A stretch of DNA of 64,000 bases from Collinsella tanakaei. Lineage in GTDB: Bacteria > Actinomycetota > Coriobacteriia > Coriobacteriales > Coriobacteriaceae. The notes under the pieces were generated by a model. It saw only the letters and a list, made by a program, of their open reading frames with translations. It did not search any database and had not been told where the DNA came from. The stretch spans positions 62,001 to 126,000 of the forward strand of contig NZ_JAUDCO010000001.1 in NCBI RefSeq assembly GCF_030373545.1, read 5' to 3'. The translations under genes and the position numbers were made by a program. Of the stretch, positions 1 through 8,348 are shown piece by piece. Each line of letters starts with the position of its first letter. The stretch's first letter is position 1.

Positions 1-25
1 GACAGGCGAGCGGAAACCCTAGGGC

Positions 26-179
26 GACAGGCGAGGCCCCGGCGCGACACGGAAGGCCCCAGGGCGACACCGAAAACCCCAGCGTGACAGCGCAACCGGT
101 TCCATCGGCATCTTGTGTCGCGCTAGGGTTTTCCATGTCGCCCTGGGGCCTTCCGTGTCGCGCCGGGGCTTCCCGTGTC
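26..179. repeat. Large inverted repeat, 64-nt arms
   Basis: Arms at 26-89 and 116-179 are reverse complements with few mismatches, around a 26-nt centre. Each arm is built from roughly 20-nt units that share a GCGACA core followed by a CCCC-ending tract. It lies just upstream of the LacI gene. No T tract follows either arm, so a simple intrinsic terminator is unlikely on its own. It could be a dispersed palindromic repeat or the 3' end structure of a gene before the window. Confidence 0.8.
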
Positions 180-279
180 CCGCTGGGCGCGTGGGACCCG
201 GGCACTTCGGCTCCACACGCTTGTAGTAGAGTTAGATGCCGGAATCGATACTGACGACCCGAAGGCGGGAAGAGCCGAC

Positions 280-1296
280 ATGACCGTATCCAAGAGCACG
301 ACATCGACGCTGGCGGACGTCGCCGCGGCGGCAGGCGTGTCGCGCTCCACCGCCTCGCGCGCGCTCAACGACTCGCCCCGCATCAGCGAGGCCACCAAAG
401 CGCGCATCCGCCAGATCGCCAGCGATATCAACTTCGTGCCCAATGCGCGCGGCCGTGCACTCGCGGTCGGCCGCTCGGAAGCCATCGCGATGTTGGTCAC
501 CGAGCCTTTGAGCGAACTGTTCGCCGACCCCACCTACGGCGCGTTTCTGAGCGGCATCACCGAGGAGCTCTCGGAATCCGCCTACCTCCCCGTGCTGCTT
601 CAGGCTTCGAGCCCGCACGAGCGCGAGCGCGTAGTGCGCCACTTTGAGCGCCGCTCGTTCGATGCCGTCATCGACATCTCACCGTACCGCGGAAGCGACC
701 TGCTCGAGGTCCTGCGCTCGCTGGGCATCCCCACAGTGCTGTGCGGACAGCTCGAGGGCCACCCCTATCGTGACGTGTTCTCCACCGTCTACTCGGACGA
801 TATCGAAGGCGCCGAGCTTGCCGCCCGCGCCATGCTCGAGCGCGGCCGCACCGCCTGCGTGGCGATCCTGGGACCGCAGGACAACCCCGCCGTCGCGGAC
901 CGCGTGCGCGGCTACAAAAACGTCCTCGGCGACGCGCTGTCCCCCGATCGCATCCTCTATACGGGCTGGAGCGCCAGCGACGGCTTCCTCGCCATGCGCC
1001 ATCTGCTCGATCGCAACATGTCCATCGAGGGCGTGCTCGCCGGCTCGGACCGCATCGCGTCGGGCGTCATCGAGGTCCTGCGCGACCACGGCATGCGCAT
1101 ACCCGACGACGTCTCGGTGATCGGCTTCGACGACCACCCCATCGCGACGAAAGTCACGCCGCAGCTCACCACGGTCCGCCAGCCCCTGCACCAGGAGGGA
1201 GCCCTGGCGGCCGACATCGCGCTCCAGATGATCGACGGCACCGAGCCGACCACCAACGTCCTCCATATGGAGCTGGTCCGCCGCGCATCGCTGTAA
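280..1296 (+). CDS. LacI-family transcriptional regulator
   Basis: 338-residue DNA-binding repressor or activator. The N-terminal helix-turn-helix (about residues 9-30, reading LADVAAAAGVSRSTASRALN) is followed by the LacI hinge and a periplasmic-binding-protein-like effector domain with the usual VSVIGFDDHP motif near residue 285. An upstream in-frame start exists at 175, but the ATG at 280 starts the family-typical N terminus and has a GGGAAG ribosome site. The next gene downstream is galE, 205 bases away, so a galactose or glucoside signal is possible, but neither the ligand nor the target can be read from sequence. Confidence 0.9.
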   Translation: MTVSKSTTSTLADVAAAAGVSRSTASRALNDSPRISEATKARIRQIASDINFVPNARGRALAVGRSEAIAMLVTEPLSELFADPTYGAFLSGITEELSESAYLPVLLQASSPHERERVVRHFERRSFDAVIDISPYRGSDLLEVLRSLGIPTVLCGQLEGHPYRDVFSTVYSDDIEGAELAARAMLERGRTACVAILGPQDNPAVADRVRGYKNVLGDALSPDRILYTGWSASDGFLAMRHLLDRNMSIEGVLAGSDRIASGVIEVLRDHGMRIPDDVSVIGFDDHPIATKVTPQLTTVRQPLHQEGALAADIALQMIDGTEPTTNVLHMELVRRASL

Positions 1297-1501
1297 GGCG
1301 CCCCGACAAGAGGGGCCTCCCAGCAGGAAGGTGCCCTTTGTCAGGCAAACCGCACAATTCCCGTGCCGCGCGCTGTGCATATGTGCTCGTCCTTTGGTAT
1401 ATCCTGCACGAAGCGTGCCAAAAGGAGCATCCGCACCCTAAGCTATACTGAAGCCCGTATCCGCGCGGCGCGCCCGCGTTCGCGCGTCGAAAGGAGATGC
1501 C

Positions 1502-2560
1502 ATGTCTGCCAAGCTCAATCCTGCTGACACCTGCGTGCTGGTAACCGGCGGCGCCGGCTTTATCGGCTCCCACACCGTCGTCGAGCTGCTCGAGCGTGAC
1601 TACCAGGTCGTGATCGTGGACGACCTGTCCAACTCCAGCCCCGTCGCCATCGACCGCATCAAGCAGATCGTGGGCGACGACGCCGCAAAGAACCTCACCT
1701 TCTACGAGGCCGACGTGCTCGACCGCGAGGCCCTGAACCGCATCTTCGACACGCATCGCATCGACCGCGTCATCCACTTCGCCGGCTACAAGGCCGTCGG
1801 CGAGTCGGTCCACAAGCCGCTCGAGTACTACCACAACAACATCGGCAACACGCTCGCCCTGTGCGACGTCATGCGCGCGCACGGCTGCAAGTCCATCATC
1901 TTCTCCAGCTCCTCCACGGTCTACGGCGATCCGGACAACCCGCCCGTGACCGAGGCCGACCCCAAGAAGCCGGCCACCAACCCCTATGGCTGGACCAAGT
2001 GGATGATCGAGCAGATCCTCATGGACCTGCACACTGCCGATCCCGAGTGGGACGTCGTGCTCCTGCGCTACTTCAACCCCATCGGCGCGCATCCGAGCGG
2101 CCTGATCGGCGAGGATCCCAAGGGCATTCCCAACAACCTCGTGCCCTATGTGGCGCAGGTCGCCGTGGGCAAGCGCGAGTGCATCAACGTCTTCGGCGAC
2201 GACTACCCCACGCCCGACGGCACCGGCGTGCGCGACTACATCCACGTGGTCGACCTCGCCCGCGGCCACGTCGCGGCGCTCGAGTGGATGAACGGCCGCA
2301 CCGAGGTCGGCATCTTCAACCTGGGCACCGGCACCGGCTCCTCCGTGCTCGACGTGATCCACGCGTTCGAGAAGGCGTGCGGCAAGGAGCTCCCCTACAA
2401 GATCTGCCCGCGCCGCGACGGCGACATCGCGGCCAACTGGTGCGACGCGACCCGCGCCCGCGAGGAGATGGGCTGGACCGCCGAGTTTGATATCGACGAC
2501 ATGTGCCGCGACTCCTGGAACTGGCAGTCCCACAACCCCGACGGATTCGCCACGAAATAG
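1502..2560 (+). CDS. galE: UDP-glucose 4-epimerase
   Basis: 352-residue short-chain dehydrogenase/epimerase that interconverts UDP-glucose and UDP-galactose with bound NAD, serving the Leloir pathway and supplying UDP-galactose for surface glycans. The NAD-binding motif TGGAGFIGS is at residues 15-23, a catalytic serine region FSSSSTVYG near 135-142, and the catalytic YxxxK pair at Tyr162 and Lys166. Length is normal for GalE. An AAAGGAG site precedes the ATG. It is a single-gene unit closed by a strong terminator at 2584. A TATACT box at 1444-1449 may be its -10 element, but no good -35 was found. Confidence 0.95.
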   Translation: MSAKLNPADTCVLVTGGAGFIGSHTVVELLERDYQVVIVDDLSNSSPVAIDRIKQIVGDDAAKNLTFYEADVLDREALNRIFDTHRIDRVIHFAGYKAVGESVHKPLEYYHNNIGNTLALCDVMRAHGCKSIIFSSSSTVYGDPDNPPVTEADPKKPATNPYGWTKWMIEQILMDLHTADPEWDVVLLRYFNPIGAHPSGLIGEDPKGIPNNLVPYVAQVAVGKRECINVFGDDYPTPDGTGVRDYIHVVDLARGHVAALEWMNGRTEVGIFNLGTGTGSSVLDVIHAFEKACGKELPYKICPRRDGDIAANWCDATRAREEMGWTAEFDIDDMCRDSWNWQSHNPDGFATK

Positions 2561-2583
2561 ATCGTGCAATCAACGTACAATGG

Positions 2584-2616
2584 ACGGTGCCCGCAGATGC
2601 GCGGGCACCGTTTTTT
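2584..2616 (+). terminator. Intrinsic terminator of galE
   Basis: An 11-bp perfect stem (ACGGTGCCCGC at 2584-2594 with its complement at 2601-2611) and a six-base loop, followed directly by a run of T. Confidence 0.9.
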
Positions 2617-2643
2617 GTCGGCTCGTCCCAAGCGAGGTCACGC

Positions 2644-3657
2644 ATGTCCCATTCGTTCACCGAATTCCTCGGCAGCCATGTCGGCGAGGTCAACGACTAT
2701 CTTGCCGCTTTCTTCTGCGATCAGACCGACCGGGCCGACATCGAGCGCTACCTGTACGCTCCCTTGGGCGCGTTTTCGGCAAACGCCGGCAAGCGCCACC
2801 GTCCGCTCATCTGCATGCTCGCCTGCGCCGCGGTGGGCGGCGACTTCCACGCCGCGCTGAGCGCAGCGGCGGCAATCGAGCACTTCCAGTCCGCCGCCCT
2901 CATCCACGACGACATCGCTGACAACGGGCACCTGCGGCGCGGTAAACCCTGCGTGCACGTCACCGAAGGCGTCGGTATCGCCATCAACTGCGGCGACTAC
3001 GCGCTCACCTTGGTCACCGACGCCATCCTGCGCGACGCGTCGCTCGGCGATGCGGTCAAGCTGCGCGTCCTGCGCGAGCTCACGGACATGATGCAGCGCA
3101 CGGTCGAGGGGCAAGCACTCGATTTGGGCTGGGTGCGCGACGAGCGCTTCGATCTGGGGGTGGACGACTACCTCGCCATGGCCACGCTCAAGACGGCGCA
3201 CTACAGCGGTGCGGTGCCGCTGGCCTGCGGCGCCATCATCGGCGGCGGTACGGAGGAGCAGGTAGAGGCCCTGCGCTCCTTCGGTTTGGACACGGGCCTG
3301 GCCTTCCAGATCCAAGATGACCTGCTCAACCTGATCGGCGAGCGCGAGGCGCGCGAGAAGGACTTCCGCAGCGACATCACCGAGGGCAAGCGCACGCTCG
3401 TGGCCGTCCATGCGCTGGAGCACTCCTGCGACCGCGATGAGCTTGTGGACATCCTATCCCGCGAGACCGACGACCCGGCAGCGCTCGCGCGCGCCGTCGA
3501 GATCTTCGAGGCGAGCGGGTCCATCGAGTTCGCGCGCGCGCATGCCCTGGCGCTGATCGACCGGGCCAAGCAGACGCTCGCCGGCATCGAGCTCGACGAG
3601 GACTGCCGCGCATTGCTGCTGGCGATGGCCGACTTCTTCGTGGAGCGGCTGCACTGA
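2644..3657 (+). CDS. Polyprenyl (geranylgeranyl/farnesyl-type) diphosphate synthase
   Basis: 337-residue all-alpha prenyltransferase that condenses isopentenyl diphosphate with allylic diphosphates, feeding quinone, lipid-carrier or isoprenoid synthesis. The first aspartate-rich motif HDDIAD is at residues 88-93 with the following RRGKP. The second is QDDLLN at 224-229, ending in Asn rather than the usual Asp. The GKRHRP substrate motif is at 49-54. The open frame extends upstream to 2503 inside galE, but the ATG at 2644 comes after the galE terminator and has a GCGAGG site. Chain length of the product cannot be judged. Confidence 0.88.
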   Translation: MSHSFTEFLGSHVGEVNDYLAAFFCDQTDRADIERYLYAPLGAFSANAGKRHRPLICMLACAAVGGDFHAALSAAAAIEHFQSAALIHDDIADNGHLRRGKPCVHVTEGVGIAINCGDYALTLVTDAILRDASLGDAVKLRVLRELTDMMQRTVEGQALDLGWVRDERFDLGVDDYLAMATLKTAHYSGAVPLACGAIIGGGTEEQVEALRSFGLDTGLAFQIQDDLLNLIGEREAREKDFRSDITEGKRTLVAVHALEHSCDRDELVDILSRETDDPAALARAVEIFEASGSIEFARAHALALIDRAKQTLAGIELDEDCRALLLAMADFFVERLH

Positions 3658-3713
3658 CGCGCCCGCCGGGCCCGAGCGGCGGAGCGCCCGCGCGCGGCTG
3701 CTCGAGCCCGCTA

Positions 3714-3863
3714 TTATGCCAAAACGCTCCCCGCGATCAGCAGCACCGCGATCACGGCGAACAAGGCGAGCGACGCCAGCGCGCCCCGGTCCTCACGGAG
3801 CGGCGTGACCTGCGCTTCCGTGCCGTCCTCCAACACCAGGACCTCGCCCAGAAGCTTCAGCAT
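3714..3863 (-). CDS. Small single-helix membrane peptide (49 aa)
   Basis: A 49-codon frame running from ATG at 3863 to TAA at 3714. The first 29 residues are polar and acidic. Residues 30-49 form one strongly hydrophobic helix (ALASLALFAVIAVLLIAGSV) that ends almost at the C terminus, as in tail-anchored small proteins. A GGAAAGGG site sits about 8 bases before the ATG. It lies beyond the terminator of the histidine kinase, so it would need its own promoter. No family is recognised, and chance is possible at this size. Confidence 0.45.
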   Translation of the reverse strand: MLKLLGEVLVLEDGTEAQVTPLREDRGALASLALFAVIAVLLIAGSVLA

Positions 3864-3954
3864 CGCAATCACCCTTTCCGTCGCCCGTCTGTCCTTTCGA
3901 TGCTAGTGGCGCATTGAAAGGGCGCGGTAAGCCTGATGACAGGATCGTGAAAGG

Positions 3955-3993
3955 GGGCGTGCTCGGCAGGGTGCACCCCTGCCGAGCACGCCC
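3955..3993 (-). terminator. Terminator of the two-component operon
   Basis: A perfect 17-bp stem (3955-3971 and 3977-3993) with a 5-nt loop lies 17 bases after the histidine kinase stop. The downstream T content on the minus strand is modest (CCTTTC). Confidence 0.7.
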
Positions 3994-4009
3994 TCCCGAC
4001 CGGGCATGC

Positions 4010-5617
4010 CTACGCCGCGACGTTGAACGTCACGGTCACACATGCCCCGCCGGCCGCGTCGTTCGCCAGGCTGACGTCTCCCCCGTGCAGGCGAGCGAGC
4101 GTCTGCACGATGTTCAGCCCCAGCCCGAAATGCTTGACGCTTTTCGCCTCGCCGTAAAACGGATCGCATCCCCGATGCAGCGCCTCCGGCGTAAAACCGG
4201 GCCCGTCGTCGACCACGCGCACGCTCAGGTGCCCCTCGCTCTCGTCGCACGACATCGCAACCGCGACGCGCGACCGCGCGTGCTCGCATGCGTTGCCGAG
4301 CACGTTGCCGAGCACCTCCTCGATCAGCGCCCGATCCACGTCAATCGTCCCCGTGCGCGGCAAGGCCGCCGCATCGACGGCGAGGGCGAGCGCAGGCCGC
4401 TTGGCGCCGACGTACTCCTGCACGTAGCGCACCATCTCGCGCGAAAAATCGCCAGCAGGAACCGACGTGCGCACGACCGGGCGGTCGTCGAGCTTGGCGA
4501 TGCCGCTCATGGCCATCGTGTACGACTCGAGCCGCTCCACCTGCTCCGCAATCGTGGCGACCGTCTGCCCATCGACCGGCTCGCCGTGCTCCTCGCGCAG
4601 CTCGGCCATCTCGACCGTCCCCTTGAGCACCGTGATGGGCGTGCGCAGGTCGTGGGCAAACGCCGCGTTCAGCCGGCGGCGGTCCTCCACGATGCGCCAC
4701 AGCTCGCGCTGGGACGACTCCAGCGACACGCGCATCTTCTCGAACGCGTCGCCGAGCTTGGTAAACTCGCGTCCCGGCACCTCCGGTGTCACGAAATCAA
4801 GGTCCTGCCGGCCCACGCGGTCCGCACAGGTGCAGATCACATCGAGAGGGCCCGCCAAGCGCTTGCGGTAGAAGCGGCGGAAGAACAGATACGAGGTGAC
4901 ACCGAGCACCACGAAGGGCGTCAGGCCCGCGGCGATGCGCAGCGCGACCATAAGGGGCGTCTCGTATGCCATGGCGTCCTGCGAGACATAGTAGCCGATA
5001 TTGGACACCACGAACGCCTCGTCGCCATCGCCGAGCCGAGCGATCGGACCGGTGACCGGCATACGCTCCGCCCGCTCGCGCGCGTCGTATGCAGCAAGGT
5101 TCGAAGCGTCAATCGAGGCCAGGTCGTATGGGGAGCCGTCGCTTTCCTCGTAATCGGCCATGGTATAGTTGCCGCCCCAGTCGTAGACCGTAAGCGACGG
5201 ATCGGTGCGGACCATCTTGAGCGTGGCGTATCCAACGGGCGCCCCGGTATCGGCGTTGATCACGCCCCCGGAACTGTCGCCCACGAGCAAACCGCCGTCC
5301 GCCTGGTCGCGCATGCCCAGAAACGCGATGCGATCGGGCGCCTCGCCCGCCGATGCCAGCTCGATCGCCACGGCGGGAACGATTTCATCGGTCTCGGCAT
5401 CGTACACATACGGCCCGCCCCCGACGTCGACGCGACCCTCCCACACGGAGCGCTGAAACGTGTCGTATACCGACATGATGCCGATCATGAGCGCGATCGA
5501 CACGACGATGGACGTCAGCACGCATCCCGCCGCGTAGAGGAAAAACGACCGCATGAGCGGCATGTCGTCCCAAAACGTCCGCACGCGGCCGTCGCGTGCC
5601 GCCCGCCGCGCCCTCAT
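4010..5617 (-). CDS. Sensor histidine kinase
   Basis: 535-residue membrane sensor. A helix at about residues 24-46 and another at 222-246 enclose an extracellular domain of about 175 residues. A HAMP-like linker follows, then the phosphoacceptor box AHDLRTPITVLKG (His322) and an ATPase domain with the N-box GNACEH (near 441-446), DDGPGF and GLGL. Its ATG overlaps the stop of the response-regulator gene as ATGA, which decides the start; an in-frame start 30 bases upstream lies inside the regulator. The ligand is unknown. It phosphorylates the regulator encoded just before it. Confidence 0.93.
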   Translation of the reverse strand: MRARRAARDGRVRTFWDDMPLMRSFFLYAAGCVLTSIVVSIALMIGIMSVYDTFQRSVWEGRVDVGGGPYVYDAETDEIVPAVAIELASAGEAPDRIAFLGMRDQADGGLLVGDSSGGVINADTGAPVGYATLKMVRTDPSLTVYDWGGNYTMADYEESDGSPYDLASIDASNLAAYDARERAERMPVTGPIARLGDGDEAFVVSNIGYYVSQDAMAYETPLMVALRIAAGLTPFVVLGVTSYLFFRRFYRKRLAGPLDVICTCADRVGRQDLDFVTPEVPGREFTKLGDAFEKMRVSLESSQRELWRIVEDRRRLNAAFAHDLRTPITVLKGTVEMAELREEHGEPVDGQTVATIAEQVERLESYTMAMSGIAKLDDRPVVRTSVPAGDFSREMVRYVQEYVGAKRPALALAVDAAALPRTGTIDVDRALIEEVLGNVLGNACEHARSRVAVAMSCDESEGHLSVRVVDDGPGFTPEALHRGCDPFYGEAKSVKHFGLGLNIVQTLARLHGGDVSLANDAAGGACVTVTFNVAA

Positions 5618-6360
5618 CGCGCGCTCCAACGGTATCCGACACCCCACACGGTCTCGATGGGATCGAGGCCACCCGAGGCCTCGAGGAACTTCTTGCGGAT
5701 GCGGCGGATGTGCTCGCGCACGATGGCGGGGTCGCCCGCGGCGTTCCAGCCCCAGACCTGCTCATAGATGAAGGCGCGGTCGTACACGCGCCCCGGCTTC
5801 TTGCTCAGCAGAGCGACGATATCGAACTCCGTGCGCGTCAGATCCAACCGAATGGATGCCGGCGCATCCTGCCCGTCTTCCGTGAAAACCTCGACGGTGC
5901 GCTGGGCATAATCGATCGCCAGCCTGCCCGCAAACCATACGCGCGCCGACGCGTCCTCGCTCCGGCGCGACTCGCGGGCGAGATGCGCTCGCACACGGCT
6001 GCCGAGCACCTGCAGCGAAAACGGCTTGAGCACGTAGTCGTCTCCCCCCGACGCGAATCCGTCCAGCTGGTCGGCGTCCTCCACGCGCGCCGTCAAAAAG
6101 ATGATGGGACAGGACAGGCGCCGCCGAATATGACGGCAGACCTCGAAGCCATCCATGCCGGGCATATTGACGTCCAGCAGAACAAGGTCGAAGGCGGCCT
6201 GCGTCGTGCGCTCGCTTTCCTCCACCGCCTCGAGAGCGGCAGCTCCGCTCGTCGCGGTTGCGGTGGCATAGCCTTCCATCTGAAAGTAATCCTCCAGCAT
6301 GGAGGCGATCGCCTGCTCGTCGTCCACGATCAGCAGGCGCGGCCTGCGTTCAAATCCCAT
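5614..6360 (-). CDS. OmpR/PhoB-family response regulator
   Basis: 248-residue partner of the overlapping histidine kinase. Receiver domain: acidic pair Asp13/Asp14, phosphoacceptor Asp63 in LLDVNMPG, Thr90 and Lys112 in YVLKPF. The C-terminal winged helix ends with the family signature VWGVGYRW. The ATG at 6360 has a GGAGGG site 5 bases upstream, preferred over the in-frame ATG at 6393. The regulator is first in the pair, so both are probably made from one transcript starting in the divergent region 6361-6703. Confidence 0.93.
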   Translation of the reverse strand: MGFERRPRLLIVDDEQAIASMLEDYFQMEGYATATATSGAAALEAVEESERTTQAAFDLVLLDVNMPGMDGFEVCRHIRRRLSCPIIFLTARVEDADQLDGFASGGDDYVLKPFSLQVLGSRVRAHLARESRRSEDASARVWFAGRLAIDYAQRTVEVFTEDGQDAPASIRLDLTRTEFDIVALLSKKPGRVYDRAFIYEQVWGWNAAGDPAIVREHIRRIRKKFLEASGGLDPIETVWGVGYRWSAR

Positions 6361-6703
6361 AGGGCCCTCCGTTCGCGTGCTCGTTGGCCTCATGATGCCA
6401 GCCCCCTGTCAACAATCTGCCTACGCGCGCAAAAATCGGTCTACACCGGCGCGGACGATTGCCTCGCACGCGTGAGCGCAGCAACCCGTCGTCCGCGCCG
6501 TCTTTTGCTCGGATACCCCTTGGGACCATGCGGCAATCCCGCCGGTGCGTGCGAACATCGATTCTTTGTTGAAGTCATCGCCACGCACGCGGCATGTTGA
6601 GCAACGCTGGTAAGAACTTGATACACTATTTGTTTGATACATTCACACCCGCTCCGCCCGCGCCCCGGCCGGGCTTTTCCCACAGCTTTGGAAAGGGGTT
6701 CTC
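6361..6703. promoter_or_regulatory. Divergent intergenic region with candidate promoter
   Basis: 343 bases separate the response regulator (minus) from the peptidoglycan-binding-domain gene (plus). A possible plus-strand promoter is TTGAGC at 6597-6602, a 17-base gap, then GATACA at 6620-6625. TTGATACA-like runs are repeated at about 6618 and 6634. No strong hairpin or small gene was found in the remainder. Confidence 0.35.
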
Positions 6704-7609
6704 ATGGATCCTATCGTCAAGGGCATGCAGGGTCCCGCCGTCGAGGACGTTCAGTCCAGGCTTGTCCGACTCGGCTTTGCCATCGACTCCACCGAGGTCG
6801 ACGGTAAGACGTTTGGCGACAGCACCGCTCAGGCCGTGAAGGCGTTTCGCGCCGACAACGATCTGATACCCGGCGACGAGGTCGACACGGCATGCTGGTC
6901 GGCGCTGGTCGACGCTTCCTACCGTCTGGGCGACCGCACGCTGTACCTGCGTCTCCCCAATTTCCACGGTGCCGATGTGCGCGCGCTGCAGCAGGCGCTC
7001 AACGTGTTGGGCTTCGCCTGCGGCACCGATGACGGATACTTTGGCCCGCATACCGAAGCGGCTCTTCAGCAGTTCCAGGAAAACGTCGGCCTGTTTGCCG
7101 ACGGCATGGCGTTCCAGGACACCTTCGCCTATATCGCGCGCCTGCGCCACGTGTGGGAGGGCAAGCCGTCCATCGTCGAGGCGGAGGAGCGCATCGGGTT
7201 TGCCCGCGCCGCCGAAGTGCTCGAGAACTACCGCATCGCCGTGTGCGGCGACGACCCCATCTCGCGCGCTGTGGCGTCGCGCATGTGGAACATCGCTCAG
7301 GCGACGACCGAGTCGAGCGGCATGGTCCTGTGCGACGCCGGCTATCCCGATGATGTCGACCTTGTCCTCGAGCTGGCCAGCGACAGCCTCCCCGAGGACG
7401 CGGAGCCCACGCCCACCATTGTGCTTGCCGAGTGCAACAGCCTGACGCAGCGCATCAGCACGGCGTTCGCCGCGGCCAAGAGCAAGCCGGCGCATATCCG
7501 TATCGAGCTTTCCGGCATTACCGGATACAACGGCATGTTCACCTCGAGCGATGCCCAGACACTGGCCGTTCGCATGCTCGACGGCGTTTGCGCGGCATTG
7601 AGCGATTAG
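6704..7609 (+). CDS. Protein with two peptidoglycan-binding (PG_binding_1) domains, no export signal
   Basis: 301 residues. Two tandem three-helix peptidoglycan-binding repeats are visible at about residues 5-65 and 87-145, each with the GxxVxxLQxxL, DGxFGxxT and AVxxFQ pattern. The last 150 residues have an alpha/beta look and resemble a degenerate N-acetylmuramoyl-L-alanine amidase region, though no zinc-binding motif is evident. There is no signal peptide or membrane helix, so it appears cytosolic, like the actinobacterial regulator CwlM. That comparison is by layout only. A GGAAAGGGG site precedes the ATG. Confidence 0.75.
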   Translation: MDPIVKGMQGPAVEDVQSRLVRLGFAIDSTEVDGKTFGDSTAQAVKAFRADNDLIPGDEVDTACWSALVDASYRLGDRTLYLRLPNFHGADVRALQQALNVLGFACGTDDGYFGPHTEAALQQFQENVGLFADGMAFQDTFAYIARLRHVWEGKPSIVEAEERIGFARAAEVLENYRIAVCGDDPISRAVASRMWNIAQATTESSGMVLCDAGYPDDVDLVLELASDSLPEDAEPTPTIVLAECNSLTQRISTAFAAAKSKPAHIRIELSGITGYNGMFTSSDAQTLAVRMLDGVCAALSD

Positions 7610-7616
7610 GTACACT
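7588..7616 (+). promoter_or_regulatory. Promoter for tRNA-Gln
   Basis: TTGCGC at 7588-7593, a 17-base spacer and TACACT at 7611-7616 overlap the end of the preceding gene and would start transcription about 38 bases before the tRNA. Confidence 0.5.
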
Positions 7617-7660
7617 GATTGCGCCGTGCGGGGCCGACGAGCCTCGCCACGGTCATGTTT

Positions 7661-7734
7661 TGGGGCATCGTCCAGCGGCAGGACCCCGGTTTTTGGTGCC
7701 GGTTACGGGGGTTCGAATCCCTCTGCCCCAGCCA
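7661..7734 (+). tRNA. tRNA-Gln (anticodon TTG)
   Basis: 74 nt including an encoded CCA. The acceptor strands TGGGGCA and TGCCCCA pair perfectly, with discriminator G. The D arm is GTCC/GGAC, the anticodon stem CCGGT/GCCGG carries loop TTTTGGT giving anticodon TTG (Gln), and the T arm contains GGTTCGAATCC. The terminal 26 nt are also one arm of a perfect palindrome that continues into the downstream terminator. Confidence 0.97.
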
Positions 7735-7814
7735 TAGGCGATAAAAGAAGGCCAGCGGAAAAATCCGCTGGCCTTCTTTTATCGCCTATGGCTGGGGCAG
7801 AGGGATTCGAACCC
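7709..7814. repeat. Perfect 51-nt inverted repeat holding the tRNA-Gln 3' end and a terminator
   Basis: Positions 7709-7759 and 7764-7814 are exact reverse complements around an AAAA loop. The left arm is the T-arm, acceptor 3' strand and CCA of tRNA-Gln plus 25 downstream bases. The right arm therefore contains an inverted 3' fragment of the tRNA with no matching 5' half. The inner part (AAAAGAAGGCCAGCGGA and its complement ending in TTTT) is a good bidirectional terminator for the tRNA. Confidence 0.95.
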
Positions 7815-8348
7815 GAAGGGCCTCATGCTGCGCAAAGCGCGTGAGCGCCTTTGCCAGCATGAGTCGCAAGGGCGGCGCAGCCGCCCTTAGCGGGAGGTCA
7901 CTCGCCGCAGGTGAGCGACCGACACCCCTCTTCGCGAGCATGGGCGCGATGCACGTGGAATAATCTCCGGCATCCGCCCCATCGAGCGCCCAGCGATCGT
8001 TCGTGATCCGCGCTGTGGTCACGAGATGACGATTACTGAAAGGTCGGATCCCCGAAGGGCGTCCCGCCGTCGTGTGTGCGCTCATCAATCCTGCGGAAAC
8101 GTCAACGGCTGGGCATCGCAGCCCCGGCTGACTCCTCAACAATCCCCCAATGGCACCCCATTCGGGCTCAAGCGGAGGCCGCTTCTCGCTCAATCTGACA
8201 GGAAACGTGTCCTCGTGACCATCAGCGCGAAAACGAACGCATCATCCCGCCCGACGGTCCCCACTTAGCGCGCGGCACCCCAAAGTCGGGCGTGCGCGAG
8301 ACGGGCACGCCCGACAGTTCTACCCCATGAGGCGGGGCGAGCCGACAC
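7815..8348. other. Gene-poor stretch with three adjacent hairpins
   Basis: Next to the inverted tRNA fragment lie three consecutive stem-loops: 7822-7863 (outer stem CTCATGCTG, inner stem GCAAAGCGC), 7868-7888 (AAGGGCGGC with loop GCA) and 7896-7920 (GGTCACTCGCC-like, loop GCA). Open frames of 80-135 codons exist here on both strands, but they lack good ribosome sites and read through the tRNA fragment, so none is called. No other structure was seen from 7925 to 8348. This could be a structured RNA or a remnant of an integrated element. Confidence 0.5.

Noticed and set aside
3914-5767. A 617-codon open frame on the plus strand
   Set aside because: It is the shadow of the histidine kinase and regulator genes. 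The reading is rich in Arg/His/Val with no domain, as expected of antisense frames in high-GC DNA.
7764-8100. A second, convergent tRNA or tmRNA on the minus strand
   Set aside because: Only the 3' acceptor and T arm are present. No pairing 5' acceptor strand or tag-coding region was found upstream on that strand.
7786-8193. A 135-codon minus-strand frame beside the tRNA
   Set aside because: It reads through the inverted tRNA fragment and hairpins and has no ribosome site. Such frames commonly arise next to tRNA ends.
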